Source: an uncultured Vampirovibrio sp. (GTDB lineage: Bacteria > Cyanobacteriota > Vampirovibrionia > Gastranaerophilales > Gastranaerophilaceae). Taken from it: a stretch of DNA of 64,000 nt. The notes under the pieces are model-generated. The model searched no databases. It had not been told where the DNA came from and saw nothing but the letters and a program-made list of their open reading frames with translations. Shown piece by piece: positions 32,422 through 40,683 of this stretch. Position 1 is the stretch's first letter. Each line of letters begins with the position of its first letter. The DNA lies in assembly GCA_910577395.1 (NCBI GenBank), contig CAJTLG010000003.1, positions 1 to 64,000 of the forward strand, read 5' to 3'. Made by a program: the position numbers and the translations under genes.

Positions 32422-33092
32422 TAGATAAAAGGGTTTACACCAACCTTTGCTAAAACCTTTACGGCATTTGCAATTTCTTCATCTGTAGGTTGTGCTTTAA
32501 TGGCATCTGTTGCATCGTTTAAATATTTATAGTTTTTGGCATTTGGAACTGCATCATTATTAATCTGGTCCTTGATTTTATCAAGAGATTTTCCTTGCAC
32601 TTGCTGCATAACATCGTCATGCAAGAATTTTCCTGATTTAATAAATACAGTCATTTCATCTTCTGCGGGTGCGTTTCTATCCACATAATCAGCAGAACAT
32701 TCAGGGCGTTCGTTTAAGCAGGCAACAGCCCTGTTTGAATAGTTTACAAGTTTTGCATCATCATCAAAATCGATAACTTTATCAAATGCTGCTTGTGCCT
32801 CTGTTTTCATACCCAACTGTGCATATGAAATACCCAGGTAATAGTAGGCGGCAGAGCTTTTCTTAACTTTGTTATTTTTATCTTTATAGTGTTCGCCGTC
32901 TTCTGCAAGATATGGTTTTAAATCCTGAATAACCCCTGTGTAGTTTTTTTGTTTGTATTTTGAAATTGCAGAATAAACTTCAGGGCCTACAGAAATAGTT
33001 TTTTGTTCTTTTGTTGCTGCCCCCATGCAAATATTTGTGGTATAGGCAGTTATTACTGTTAAAGCTAATACAAGTGCAAATTTTTTAATCAT
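32421..33092 (-). CDS. exported TPR-like protein
   Basis: 223 residues with a signal peptide (about 1-25, cleavage near CMGAA). The mature part begins with helices of TPR type: VYSAISKYKQKNYTGVIQDLKPYL, AAYYYLGISYAQLGMKTEAQAAFDKVIDF. A pair of cysteines (ACLNERPEC) may form a disulfide. The rest is alpha-helical. Likely a cell-envelope scaffold, in one operon with a Met-rich small protein and a cytoplasmic TPR protein. Function unknown. Confidence 0.78.
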   Translation of the reverse strand: MIKKFALVLALTVITAYTTNICMGAATKEQKTISVGPEVYSAISKYKQKNYTGVIQDLKPYLAEDGEHYKDKNNKVKKSSAAYYYLGISYAQLGMKTEAQAAFDKVIDFDDDAKLVNYSNRAVACLNERPECSADYVDRNAPAEDEMTVFIKSGKFLHDDVMQQVQGKSLDKIKDQINNDAVPNAKNYKYLNDATDAIKAQPTDEEIANAVKVLAKVGVNPFI

Positions 33093-33302
33093 GGCTTAAG
33101 TATCCTTAATTATTATTACTAACTATTTTATAATTATTTTGTGCCGCTTGGCAAGTTTTAAAAAAGTGCATTCTTTTACTCTAATATTATAATAAAGCTT
33201 TCAAAATATATTCTGATGTATTTGTATGATTTATTTTTAAATTAAATTATATATTATTAATTTTGATGTAACAAAAATTTGAATACTATCAGGATTTTTG
33301 AG

Positions 33303-33533
33303 ATGAAAATAAAAATTAGAGAAATCGCAAAGAAAAATAAAGGTTACAGCCTTTACAAATTGGCAAAAGAATTAAAATTACCCCAACAAACTGTCTATTC
33401 CTGGGCAAACGGCAGAACACAACCTTCTTATGAAAATATGGACAGGCTGTGCGATGCACTCGATTGCTCAATAGGTGATTTATTTGAATCAGAACCTATT
33501 CAGCACAAATTAAACCTAAGAAATATTGTCTAG
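33303..33533 (+). CDS. XRE-type helix-turn-helix regulator
   Basis: 76 residues from ATG 33303, with AGGA about 9 bases before; the in-frame TTG at 33279 is less likely. One HTH domain: IREIAKKNKGYSLYKLAKEL, LPQQTVYSWANGRTQPS, and MDRLCDALDCSIGDLF. It resembles small phage-type or stand-alone Cro/CI proteins. Not beside a prepilin gene, unlike three other XRE genes in this window. Divergent from the exported TPR-like gene by 210 bases. Confidence 0.85.
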   Translation: MKIKIREIAKKNKGYSLYKLAKELKLPQQTVYSWANGRTQPSYENMDRLCDALDCSIGDLFESEPIQHKLNLRNIV

Positions 33534-33946
33534 TTTTTAGTTGTTTCTTTGGCGTTTTCTACAATATTTGTTAAAATTTCGGCACATCCTGCAACCATAT
33601 TTATGCAGTGGGCTTTTCTTTCGGGTGAATGAAAATCAAAACCCGTGGTTAAAACCCTGCAGCAGGTTGCTTTATGGCTTTTTTTAAATTCTTCAATAAA
33701 TTGTTTTGCAAGTGTACGGGCTTTTTCTGTTTTGCCTTTTCCGTGGATATATCCTATTACCATTTGGCTTCCTGCAATTGCACCGCAAAGGCATCCGCTG
33801 CCCATACCGCCTGAAAAGCTTGTTGCGGCACTTAAAAATTCATCAGGTAAAAGCCCTTCGTCTATTGCAGCTTTTACAACTGATTCTGAACAGGAGTATC
33901 CTGATTTAAAATTTTCAGCAGCCTTATCTTTTAATGTGTTATTCAT
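33530..33946 (-). CDS. C_GCAxxG_C_C family redox-type protein
   Basis: 138 residues. The start KAAENFKSGYSCSESVVKAAIDEG and the motif GGMGSGCLCGAIAGSQMVIG fit the C_GCAxxG_C_C family (PF09719-type), in which one position may be selenocysteine; here all are Cys. Further Cys residues are at CCRVLTTGFDF and AHCINMVAGCAE. Members are thought to be thiol redox proteins. It ends overlapping the HTH gene stop by 4 bases and follows the glycosyltransferase by 3 bases. Confidence 0.85.
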   Translation of the reverse strand: MNNTLKDKAAENFKSGYSCSESVVKAAIDEGLLPDEFLSAATSFSGGMGSGCLCGAIAGSQMVIGYIHGKGKTEKARTLAKQFIEEFKKSHKATCCRVLTTGFDFHSPERKAHCINMVAGCAEILTNIVENAKETTKN

Positions 33947-33949
33947 ATC

Positions 33950-34894
33950 TTATCTTCCGTTTTGCAGCATTTGAACTTTTATCTGCACATCCTCTACAAG
34001 TCTTCTGTTTACGCCAAGAAGGTCTGAAATAATTGCAAGCAGGGCTGTTTGAAAGCTTATTGTAATTAAAAGCCCGCACAGTATTAAAGACTGGATATGT
34101 CCTCTGCCATCTCCCAGGGTAAAAAAGTAAATATATCTAAATCCTAAAATAAGGCCTAAAATAAAAAATATGGTGGCTAAGGCTGAAAAAAATCTGAAAG
34201 GATGATAAATTATAAAAAACCTTGCCATAGTTTTTGCGGAACGTATAATATAATTTAAATTATTTTTTACAAGCCTTGAGGGCCTTAGGTCATCATCGTT
34301 TACGCGGATAGGCACGCTTGCCGTTACAAGCCCTTTTCTTTGTGCCTGAATTATAGATTCCATAGTGTATGTATAATTATCAAAAATATTTATCCGCATT
34401 GCAGCATTTCTTGTATAGGCGCGAAATCCGCTTGGCGCATCTGTTATATCGGCCCCGGATATTTTTTTCATAACAAAAGAGCCTAATTTTTGTAAAATCT
34501 TTTTTGTAAATGAGAAATGTTTAATTTTATCAATAGGTCTTGCCCCTATTGTAATATCAGCTTTATTTTCTAAAATAGGTGCGATTAATTTCGGGATATC
34601 TTCGGCGCAATACTGGTTATCCGCATCCAAATTAACTATAATATCTGCTCCGTATTTCACGGCATTTTTTAAACCGGCATCAAATGCTTTTGCAAGACCC
34701 AGATTTTTAGGAAACTCAACAATATAATCAGCATTTAATTTTTTAGCCGCATAGGTTGTGTTATCTGTTGAGCCGTCATTAATAATTAAAATCTCAACCT
34801 TGTCAACGCCCTCAATCTCCCTTGGGATAGAGTTTATGGTTTCAGGCAAAGTTTCTTCTTCGTTATAGCAAGGTATCTGGATTATAAGCTTCAT
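33950..34894 (-). CDS. glycosyltransferase family 2 (dolichol-phosphate mannosyltransferase-like)
   Basis: About 314 residues from ATG 34894. GT-A fold: IQIPCYNEEETLPETI, LIINDGSTDNT, the metal-binding DADNQY and the acceptor region DITDAPSGFRAYTRNAA. Two C-terminal membrane helices (about 235-260 and 275-300) anchor it. Relatives move sugar from a nucleotide to undecaprenyl or dolichol phosphate, so a role in envelope glycans is likely. A minus-strand TATAAT ends exactly 6 bases before the ATG and there is no Shine-Dalgarno, which suggests a leaderless mRNA. Confidence 0.92.
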   Translation of the reverse strand: MKLIIQIPCYNEEETLPETINSIPREIEGVDKVEILIINDGSTDNTTYAAKKLNADYIVEFPKNLGLAKAFDAGLKNAVKYGADIIVNLDADNQYCAEDIPKLIAPILENKADITIGARPIDKIKHFSFTKKILQKLGSFVMKKISGADITDAPSGFRAYTRNAAMRINIFDNYTYTMESIIQAQRKGLVTASVPIRVNDDDLRPSRLVKNNLNYIIRSAKTMARFFIIYHPFRFFSALATIFFILGLILGFRYIYFFTLGDGRGHIQSLILCGLLITISFQTALLAIISDLLGVNRRLVEDVQIKVQMLQNGR

Positions 34895-35007
34895 AAAAAG
34901 ATTATACACTAAATGGAGGAGATTTTAAAATTTTAATAAAAGTTTTAATAAAAATAGCCGAAACTTTTAATATACACACCATATAACTTTATTGTCATCC
35001 TTGTTAG

Positions 35008-35038
35008 AGCCAAACCTTACTTAAGTTTTGGCTTTTTT
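35008..35038 (+). terminator. orphan plus-strand terminator
   Basis: Stem AGCCAAA/TTTGGCT (35008-35014, 35027-35033) followed by TTTTTT. No plus-strand gene lies upstream for over 1 kb (the glycosyltransferase is on the minus strand), so it may end a small RNA starting in 34910-34990, though no good promoter was found. Confidence 0.5.
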
Positions 35039-35165
35039 ATTAAGTTTTGTAACAAAAAGTATATATTTAGTAGATACGCTAGCAAAAAAAAATTATTCCA
35101 TGTTTTATATGTAAAAGTGAAAAAATTGAAAACAATCTTTCAAATAAACACGATTGGGAGAAACA

Positions 35166-35540
35166 ATGAATAACAACATTAATAATTTAAGGTTTAACAC
35201 TGTTAATTTTGGCAGCAAGGGCGAAAAAACAGAAGCTGAAGAAAATATCTCCTGTTGTGATTGTCCTGAATGTAAAGGGACTGAGGCAAGTGCAGATATG
35301 GCACTTGATGCTATAGGCAGGGCACAGGTTAAAGGGCCTTACGTTTTTAATCCCGAAAATGTTAAAAACGATGTTAAAGAATTTCAAGAAGCATTCTTTA
35401 ATGCAGAAACAGAATATGAAATAACAGAGCTTGCCTCTGATTATTACGCAGAACTTATAGGTAATGGCGTTGAGCCTACTGTTGCCCAGGAAAAAGCGCA
35501 GTTGTTCGGGCAGATTATGTTCCAATATAACAACCGTTAA
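35166..35540 (+). CDS. lineage-type hypothetical protein with cysteine cluster
   Basis: 124 residues from the ATG at 35166, with GGGAG 6 bases upstream. The N-terminus (MNNNINNLRFNTVNFGSKG) has the F-x-x-x-NFG-type leader motif that recurs in this window. A tight Cys cluster CCDCPECKG at about residues 30-38 could bind metal. The C-terminal half is helical (DVKEFQEAFFNAETEYEITELAS). No family recognised. Single gene; the 245 bases upstream hold an orphan terminator. Confidence 0.7.
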   Translation: MNNNINNLRFNTVNFGSKGEKTEAEENISCCDCPECKGTEASADMALDAIGRAQVKGPYVFNPENVKNDVKEFQEAFFNAETEYEITELASDYYAELIGNGVEPTVAQEKAQLFGQIMFQYNNR

Positions 35541-35572
35541 ATTTCTTATTGAATAAATACAGTTTTTGTGTG

Positions 35573-35613
35573 AAAATTTTGCCTGTAGCTATTATTGCTA
35601 GAGGCAAAATTTT
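35573..35613 (+). terminator. strong hairpin ending 3 bases before the next start codon
   Basis: Perfect 12-bp arms AAAATTTTGCCT (35573-35584) and AGGCAAAATTTT (35602-35613) with an inner TAGC/GCTA. It can end transcription of the preceding gene, but it also abuts ATG 35617 with no room for a Shine-Dalgarno. Confidence 0.6.
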
Positions 35614-35616
35614 ATT

Positions 35617-36240
35617 ATGCAGAGTTTAGTTTATTTTTTATATGGCAAAACCTATATTAACATTACAAATGCCTGTACAAATTCCTGTGCCTTTTGCCTT
35701 CGAAACGACAAAGATGATGTCAAAGGGGCATATATGTGGCTTGATAATGCCAATGTGAAAGCTGAGGATGTCATAGCCCAGATTGAAGAAAAAAAGGCTG
35801 ATATTAAGGAAGAAATAGTCTTTTGCGGATACGGAGAACCGCTTGTAAAATATAATGAAGTTATAGAAGTTGCTAAATATATCAAAAAAACCATGCCTCA
35901 TCTCAAAGTAAGAATTAACACAAACGGGCATGGTAATTATTTGGCAAAAAAGAATATAATACCTGAATTAGCCCCCCTTATTGATACAATATCAATAAGC
36001 CTGAATGCCCAAAATGAAGAACTGTATAATAAAATCTCAAAACCAAAATTTGAAGGTGCATATCAGGCTATGCTTGATTTTGCAAAAGGATGTGTTGATG
36101 TTGGCATTGATACAACCCTAAGTGTTGTATCAGGCTATAAAGAGGATATTTACCCTGTTGATATAAAGGCTTGTGAAAATATTGCAGCCAATATCGGTGC
36201 AAAATTCAGGGCAAGAGAATGGATACAAAACGGATATTAA
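35617..36240 (+). CDS. TatD family-associated radical SAM protein
   Basis: 207 residues. Radical SAM motif C-x3-C-x2-C as NACTNSCAFC near residues 22-29, then VFCGYGEPLVKYNEV (SAM-binding GEP-like) and LKVRINTNGHGN. The small size and start pattern (Y-x-I-N-I-T-N-x-C-T-N-x-C) match the TatD-linked radical SAM family; no tatD gene is in the window. Reaction unknown. The start codon follows directly on a 12-bp hairpin, so either translation is leaderless-like or expression is limited by the hairpin. The acyl-CoA synthetase follows after 21 bases. Confidence 0.85.
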   Translation: MQSLVYFLYGKTYINITNACTNSCAFCLRNDKDDVKGAYMWLDNANVKAEDVIAQIEEKKADIKEEIVFCGYGEPLVKYNEVIEVAKYIKKTMPHLKVRINTNGHGNYLAKKNIIPELAPLIDTISISLNAQNEELYNKISKPKFEGAYQAMLDFAKGCVDVGIDTTLSVVSGYKEDIYPVDIKACENIAANIGAKFRAREWIQNGY

Positions 36241-36261
36241 ATAAATAGAAAGGCTTAAAAT

Positions 36262-38436
36262 ATGAACGTATTGGACAAGATTATGAAACCAAAATCAGTT
36301 GCCGTTATAGGTGCTTCTACAAAGCCTAAAACTATCGGCTCTGAAATTATGCAAAGACTAAGGGATTATAAATTTAACGGAAAAATTTACCCTGTTAATC
36401 CAAAAGGCGGCATAATTGAAGGATTTCAGGCCTATACTTCAATATTAGAGGTTCCGGGAGATGTGGATTTAGCGGTTATTGTTGTAAATTCCAAGTTCGT
36501 TCTTCAAACTGTTGATGATTGTAATAAAAAAGGCATTAAAGGCCTTTGTATAATAACGGCAGGCTTTAAGGAAACAGGCAAAGAAGGTGCCCAATTAGAA
36601 CAAGAACTGCTTTCAAAAGTCCGCGAATACGGTATGAGAATGGTTGGCCCAAATTGCCTTGGCGTGTTAAATACAAATAAAGACATTATGATGGATGCAA
36701 CATTTGCAGAAAGCCTTCCCGTGCAGGGCGATATCGGTTTTGTATCCCAATCCGGTGCTCTTGGCGGCGGTATTTTAAATATTTTAAAGGATTTAAATCT
36801 TGGTTTTGCACAGTTTGTGTCAATCGGAAACCAGGCGGATATCAATGCTGAAACAATGCTTGAATACTGGGAAAATGATGATGATGTTAAGCAAATTTTG
36901 CTTTATATGGAATCAATCCAAAACCCTGCAAACTTCAGAAAGCTTGCAACCCGTATAACAAAGAAAAAACCCATTCTTGCCCTTAAAGCAGGCCGTTCTG
37001 CCGCAGGTGCAAGTGCCGCAAGCTCTCATACTGGTTCTCTTGCAGGGGCGGATAAGGCTGCTGCAGCCCTTTTAAAACAATCTGGCGTTATCAGGGAATT
37101 TTCTCTTAAAAATCTTTTTGCAAATGCAAAGGCATTTTCAAACTGCCCTATTCCTAAAGGTAACAGGGTTGCAATCATTACAAATTCAGGCGGCCCCGGC
37201 ATTATGGCAACCGATGCTATTTGTGAAGCCGGCATGGAAATGGCAAAAATAACCGATGCTACAAAAGAAAAACTTAGAAGTTTCCTTCCTGCAGCTGCTT
37301 CCGTTAAAAATCCTGTAGATATGATAGCATCAGCCCCGATTGAACACTATATTCAAACCCTTGAAACGGTAATCGCTGATGAAAATGTAGATATGATAAT
37401 GGTTATCTATCTTCCTTTCCTTGGGCTTAAAGATATTGATGTAGCAAAAGCCCTAATGGAAATAAAGGCTAAAAACCCATCTAAACCAATAGTTGGTGTA
37501 TTTATGACAACAAGCAATTTCTTTACCGAAATTTCAAATATGGAAGTTAATATGCCGTTTTATATGTACGCAGAAGAGGCGGCAGAGGCCTTCCTTCGCC
37601 TTGATGAACAGAGAAAATGGATGGAAAAACCGATTGGTAAAGTGCCTGTGTACGATGTGGATAAGGCTAAGGTTGAGGCTATTATTAAATCTTCAATATC
37701 AGAAGGCCGTGACCAGCTGACTACATTAGAATCCATTGATGTACTTCAGGCATACGGTATCAGGGCTTGTAAATATGGTCTTGCGGTTAATGAGGACGAG
37801 GCTGCAAATGTTGCAAATAACATCGGCTACCCTGTCGTTATGAAGATGACATCAAAAACAACATCCCATAAAACTGATGTTGGCGGCGTTATAGTGAATA
37901 TTCAATCAGAAGGACAATTGCGCGCAGAATACAAAGGCCTGATTTCAAGATTAGAGGCCAAAGGTCTTCTTGAAGGTTTAGAAGGCGTTATTATTCAGGA
38001 AATGGTAAAAGGCAGCCGTGAAATGGTTTGCGGTATTGCAACCGACCCTCAATACGGCCCAATGATGATGTTCGGCCTTGGCGGTGTGTTTGTTGAGGCG
38101 CTAAAGGATGTAACATTCAGAATTGCACCCCTGACTGATGATGATGCTATGGAGATGATACAATCCGTTAAAGCATACAAACTCCTTCAAGGTGCAAGAG
38201 GCACTACCCCTGCACAAATTAACCAAATTCAGGAAACTTTGCTAAGGTTATCACAGCTTGTTAATGATTTTAAATTTATTGATGAGCTTGATATTAACCC
38301 GCTTTTAATCAGCGAAAAAACGGGCGAAGGTATTGCAGTAGACGGCAGAATAAAGGTTCGTATGGAAGAGGCTAAAACTGCACTTAATGCCGGCTGTGCT
38401 TGTGGATGTAACTGTGCAAACGGTTGCGGCTGCTAA
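36262..38436 (+). CDS. ADP-forming acetate/acyl-CoA ligase, fused alpha-beta
   Basis: 724 residues joining both halves of NDP-forming acyl-CoA synthetase. Residues 1-450: CoA-binding Rossmann part (SVAVIGASTKPKTIGSEIM, NPKGG) and the ligase part with the phospho-His in SSHTGSLAG. Residues 490-710: ATP-grasp (VGYPVVMKMTSKTTSHKTDVGG, EMVKGSREM, FGLGGVFVEALKD, ELDINPLL). It can make ATP from acetyl-CoA during fermentation or activate acids. The last 14 residues, CACGCNCANGCGC-like, hold six Cys and are not part of the normal fold. Followed by a clear terminator. Confidence 0.93.
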   Translation: MNVLDKIMKPKSVAVIGASTKPKTIGSEIMQRLRDYKFNGKIYPVNPKGGIIEGFQAYTSILEVPGDVDLAVIVVNSKFVLQTVDDCNKKGIKGLCIITAGFKETGKEGAQLEQELLSKVREYGMRMVGPNCLGVLNTNKDIMMDATFAESLPVQGDIGFVSQSGALGGGILNILKDLNLGFAQFVSIGNQADINAETMLEYWENDDDVKQILLYMESIQNPANFRKLATRITKKKPILALKAGRSAAGASAASSHTGSLAGADKAAAALLKQSGVIREFSLKNLFANAKAFSNCPIPKGNRVAIITNSGGPGIMATDAICEAGMEMAKITDATKEKLRSFLPAAASVKNPVDMIASAPIEHYIQTLETVIADENVDMIMVIYLPFLGLKDIDVAKALMEIKAKNPSKPIVGVFMTTSNFFTEISNMEVNMPFYMYAEEAAEAFLRLDEQRKWMEKPIGKVPVYDVDKAKVEAIIKSSISEGRDQLTTLESIDVLQAYGIRACKYGLAVNEDEAANVANNIGYPVVMKMTSKTTSHKTDVGGVIVNIQSEGQLRAEYKGLISRLEAKGLLEGLEGVIIQEMVKGSREMVCGIATDPQYGPMMMFGLGGVFVEALKDVTFRIAPLTDDDAMEMIQSVKAYKLLQGARGTTPAQINQIQETLLRLSQLVNDFKFIDELDINPLLISEKTGEGIAVDGRIKVRMEEAKTALNAGCACGCNCANGCGC

Positions 38437-38463
38437 ACGCTAACTAATACAGAAACCTATTTA

Positions 38464-38490
38464 AAGCCCTTCTTTAAGAAGGGCTTTTTT
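38464..38490 (+). terminator. terminator of the acyl-CoA synthetase gene
   Basis: Ten-bp stem AAGCCCTTCT/AGAAGGGCTT (38464-38473, 38477-38486) with a 3-nt loop and a T-run. The A-rich left side lets it work for the convergent gene at 38496 as well. Confidence 0.85.
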
Positions 38491-38495
38491 AAATG

Positions 38496-38708
38496 TTATT
38501 TCCATGCATCCTCTCCTTCATATTCTTTTATGCATATATTAAAGGCCTCAATTAAAAATATTGTTATTTCATCAAGATTTTCAATCTCTATTCTGTGCAT
38601 TAAAAGCGCTGATATTGTTTTTATTTTTTGAAAAAAATCTTTAAAATCTCCTTCATTTGTAAAAATTTTTTCTTTGCCCTGTGCGGTCATTTTTGTTTGC
38701 TTTTTCAT
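38496..38708 (-). CDS. small helical hypothetical protein
   Basis: 70 residues (64 if the second Met is used). Charged N-terminus (MKKQTKMTAQGKEK), then helices GDFKDFFQKIKTISALLM and LDEITIFLIEAFNICIKEY. No family recognised. It is divergent, by 116 bases, from a small HTH gene (38825), an arrangement like that of small regulatory modules. GGCGAG is the only ribosome-binding-like sequence. Moderate support only. Confidence 0.5.
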   Translation of the reverse strand: MKKQTKMTAQGKEKIFTNEGDFKDFFQKIKTISALLMHRIEIENLDEITIFLIEAFNICIKEYEGEDAWK

Positions 38709-38824
38709 TTTCTCGCCGTTACGTTTTATGATAATTCGAAATTAAATAATGTCATCGAAATTATTTAATTTACATAATAAATAATATTTTGTCCTGTGTC
38801 AATAATAAACTACACTTTAATAGT

Positions 38825-39040
38825 ATGAAGATGAATGCAAATATACAAATAAGGGTTTTACTTGCCCAACGGGCATTAACCATTTCGAAATTGGCAAGAA
38901 TGCTTGAAGAAAGAACAGGCAAAAGCTGTACAAGGCAAAACCTTTCAAATAAACTTCGTGCAGGCACAATCCGCTACGATGATATGTTGATTATTGCCGA
39001 TATCTTAGGCTTTGAAATAAGTTTTGATGAAAAGAAATAA
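38825..39040 (+). CDS. small HTH-like DNA-binding protein
   Basis: 71 residues from ATG 38825. Same compact HTH family as the gene at 26391-26609: IQIRVLLAQRALTISKLARM, TGKSCTRQNLSNKLRAGT, DDMLIIADILGFEISF. Upstream, TTGTCC (38789-38794), 16 bases, and TACACT (38811-38816) make a promoter whose start would fall about 2 bases before the ATG, so the mRNA is probably leaderless. Target unknown. Confidence 0.75.
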   Translation: MKMNANIQIRVLLAQRALTISKLARMLEERTGKSCTRQNLSNKLRAGTIRYDDMLIIADILGFEISFDEKK

Positions 39041-39047
39041 GCACAAC

Positions 39048-39075
39048 TTGAAAAAAATAAAAATCAGATTATAAT
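39048..39075 (+). promoter_or_regulatory. promoter for small RNA 2
   Basis: TTGAAA (39048-39053), 16-nt spacer, TATAAT (39070-39075). Same spacing as the promoter of small RNA 1. Predicted start near 39082. Confidence 0.7.
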
Positions 39076-39081
39076 AAAAAT

Positions 39082-39162
39082 ATCGGGAGCGGTAGCGCTA
39101 ACTACCGTAACCTGTAAATGGCTAAAGTGGCGTCTACTTTTTTAAGCAGGCGTCATTTTTTA
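39082..39162 (+). ncRNA. candidate antisense small RNA (antitoxin-like), locus 2
   Basis: About 80 nt from promoter to terminator. A 5' hairpin CGGTAG-CGCTAA-CTACCG (39090-39107) is followed by the terminator stem 39129-39139/39144-39154 (with G-U pairs and one A-C mismatch) and ATTTTTT. The G-U pairs make the stem good on this strand and poor on the other, so the terminator belongs to this RNA. Its last 28 nt are antisense to the last nine codons of the 26-codon peptide gene. Same plan as locus 1; the role as antitoxin is inference. Confidence 0.55.
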
Positions 39163-39214
39163 TTATGTACAAAATCAAAAAGATTATAAATAAATTCAGA
39201 TTGAAATTTTCCAT
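39134..39214 (-). CDS. 26-residue membrane peptide, type I toxin-like (locus 2)
   Basis: ATG start with AAGGAGGG 7 bases upstream. The peptide is MENFNLNLFIIFLILYI then IKNDACLKK: polar start, one hydrophobic helix (about residues 8-18), charged end. It has exactly the length of the locus 1 peptide and sits the same way against a convergent small RNA. The leaders of the two mRNAs also share a stretch of type TAAGC-(T)-CCTGTxTT about 70-90 bases upstream. No sequence relative recognised. It could instead be a leader peptide, but no downstream gene exists on this strand for 420 bases. Confidence 0.5.
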   Translation of the reverse strand: MENFNLNLFIIFLILYIIKNDACLKK

Positions 39215-39379
39215 AAAAAGCCCTCCTTTCATAGAAACTATCAGCTCTCAGGCTAAAGTATTTTGTTGTGCTGGTTGTCTCTTAAAAGAAATACAGGCTT
39301 AGCTCCCAAATATTTAAAATTTCAATGTTCTATATTTTACTATATCATATCAATAATCGCTTTTTAATTTATTATTTTC

Positions 39380-39408
39380 TTGAAAATTTTCTGTTTTTAT
39401 ACTATAAA
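39380..39408 (+). promoter_or_regulatory. gap: promoter of gap
   Basis: TTGAAA (39380-39385), 17-nt spacer, TATAAA (39403-39408). The predicted leader is about 38 nt and holds the strong AGAAGGAGAA before ATG 39453. The rest of the 39041-39452 gap is peptide/small RNA locus 2 and its leader. Confidence 0.65.
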
Positions 39409-39452
39409 AGGCTTGTAAATATTTTTCAATTTATAGAAGGAGAAGCCAAATT

Positions 39453-40457
39453 ATGGTAAATGTAGCAATTAACGGATTCGGAAGAATCGGCAGAAACACA
39501 TTACGTGCTGCAATCAGAGAAGGTATCTTTGATAAGATTAATTATGTTGCAATTAATGACCCGGGTTTAACCCCTGCAAATGCTGCTCATGTTTTCAAAT
39601 ATGATTCAGTTATGGGCAAATTCTGTGGTACAGTAGAAGTTGTTGAAGACGGTCTTATTATCAACGGCAAAAAAATCAAATTCTTTGCTGAAAAAGACCC
39701 TGCAAACCTTCCTTGGAAAGATTTAAATGTAGAAGTTGTTGTTGAATCAACAGGTTTCTATACAGACGCTGAAAAAGCAAAAGCTCACATTGCAGCCGGC
39801 GCTAAAAAAGTTATTATTTCAGCTCCTGCTAAAAACGAAGACAAAACAATCGTTCTTGGCGTTAACGAAAATGAATACGACCCTGCAAAACACAATGTAA
39901 TTTCTATGGCTTCTTGTACAACAAACTGCTTAGCTCCTGTTGCTAAAGTTATTGCTGAAAAATTCGGCGTTGTAAAAGGCTTAATGACTACAGTTCACAG
40001 CTATACAGGCGACCAAAGAATTCTTGATGCCGGTCACAAAGACCCTCGCCGTGCAAGAGCAGGTGCTTTAAACATTGTTCCTACAACTACAGGCGCTGCT
40101 AAGGCTGTTGCTCTGGTTCTTCCTGAATTAAAAGGAAAATTAAACGGCTTTGCTATGAGAGTTCCTACTCCTGACGTTTCAGTTGTAGACGTTGTATTTG
40201 AAACAGAAAAACCTGTTACGGTTGAAGATGTAAACGCTGCTCTTAAAGCTGCTGCTGACGGTAAAGTATTATGCTATTCTGAAGAGCCGCTTGTATCTTC
40301 TGACTTTATCGGTTCAAGCCAATCTTCAACTGTTGACGCTGCATTAACTATGACAATGGGCGACAATATGGTTAAGGTTGTATCTTGGTATGATAACGAA
40401 ATGGGTTATTCTACAAGATTAGCTGAAACTACATTAATGGTAGCATCTAAGCTATAA
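39453..40457 (+). CDS. gap: glyceraldehyde-3-phosphate dehydrogenase
   Basis: 334 residues, type I NAD(P)-dependent enzyme of glycolysis. Seen: VAINGFGRIGRNTLRAA (cofactor loop), VAINDPG, SAPAKNED, the catalytic SMASCTTNCLAP, THSYTGDQRILD-like HSYTGDQ, PTTTGAAKAV and SWYDNEMGYSTRL. The codon use is cleaner and less degenerate than neighbours, as for highly expressed genes, and promoter, ribosome site and terminator are all strong. Single gene. Confidence 0.98.
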   Translation: MVNVAINGFGRIGRNTLRAAIREGIFDKINYVAINDPGLTPANAAHVFKYDSVMGKFCGTVEVVEDGLIINGKKIKFFAEKDPANLPWKDLNVEVVVESTGFYTDAEKAKAHIAAGAKKVIISAPAKNEDKTIVLGVNENEYDPAKHNVISMASCTTNCLAPVAKVIAEKFGVVKGLMTTVHSYTGDQRILDAGHKDPRRARAGALNIVPTTTGAAKAVALVLPELKGKLNGFAMRVPTPDVSVVDVVFETEKPVTVEDVNAALKAAADGKVLCYSEEPLVSSDFIGSSQSSTVDAALTMTMGDNMVKVVSWYDNEMGYSTRLAETTLMVASKL

Positions 40458-40469
40458 TTTAAAAGTTAT

Positions 40470-40504
40470 ACAAGGCCTCCTTATTTTAGGCGGCCTTGTA
40501 TTTT
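40470..40504 (+). terminator. gap: terminator of gap
   Basis: Stem ACAAGGCC/GGCCTTGT (40470-40477, 40492-40499) with an extra inner CC/GG pair, followed by ATTTT. Thirteen bases after the stop. Confidence 0.8.
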
Positions 40505-40683
40505 AAAAAGGTTGTTACACTTATATTTGCTGAATTAATTATTTATTGTTAAAAAATAACTTGCTGGATTAAAATTATCTTAAAGGGTAGCATAAAAAAT
40601 TATACCAATGGGTAATATCGTAAATAAAACTTAACTTGTAGTATTGTTTTAACGATGAATAAGTTCTTTGAAAGGTATTAAAC

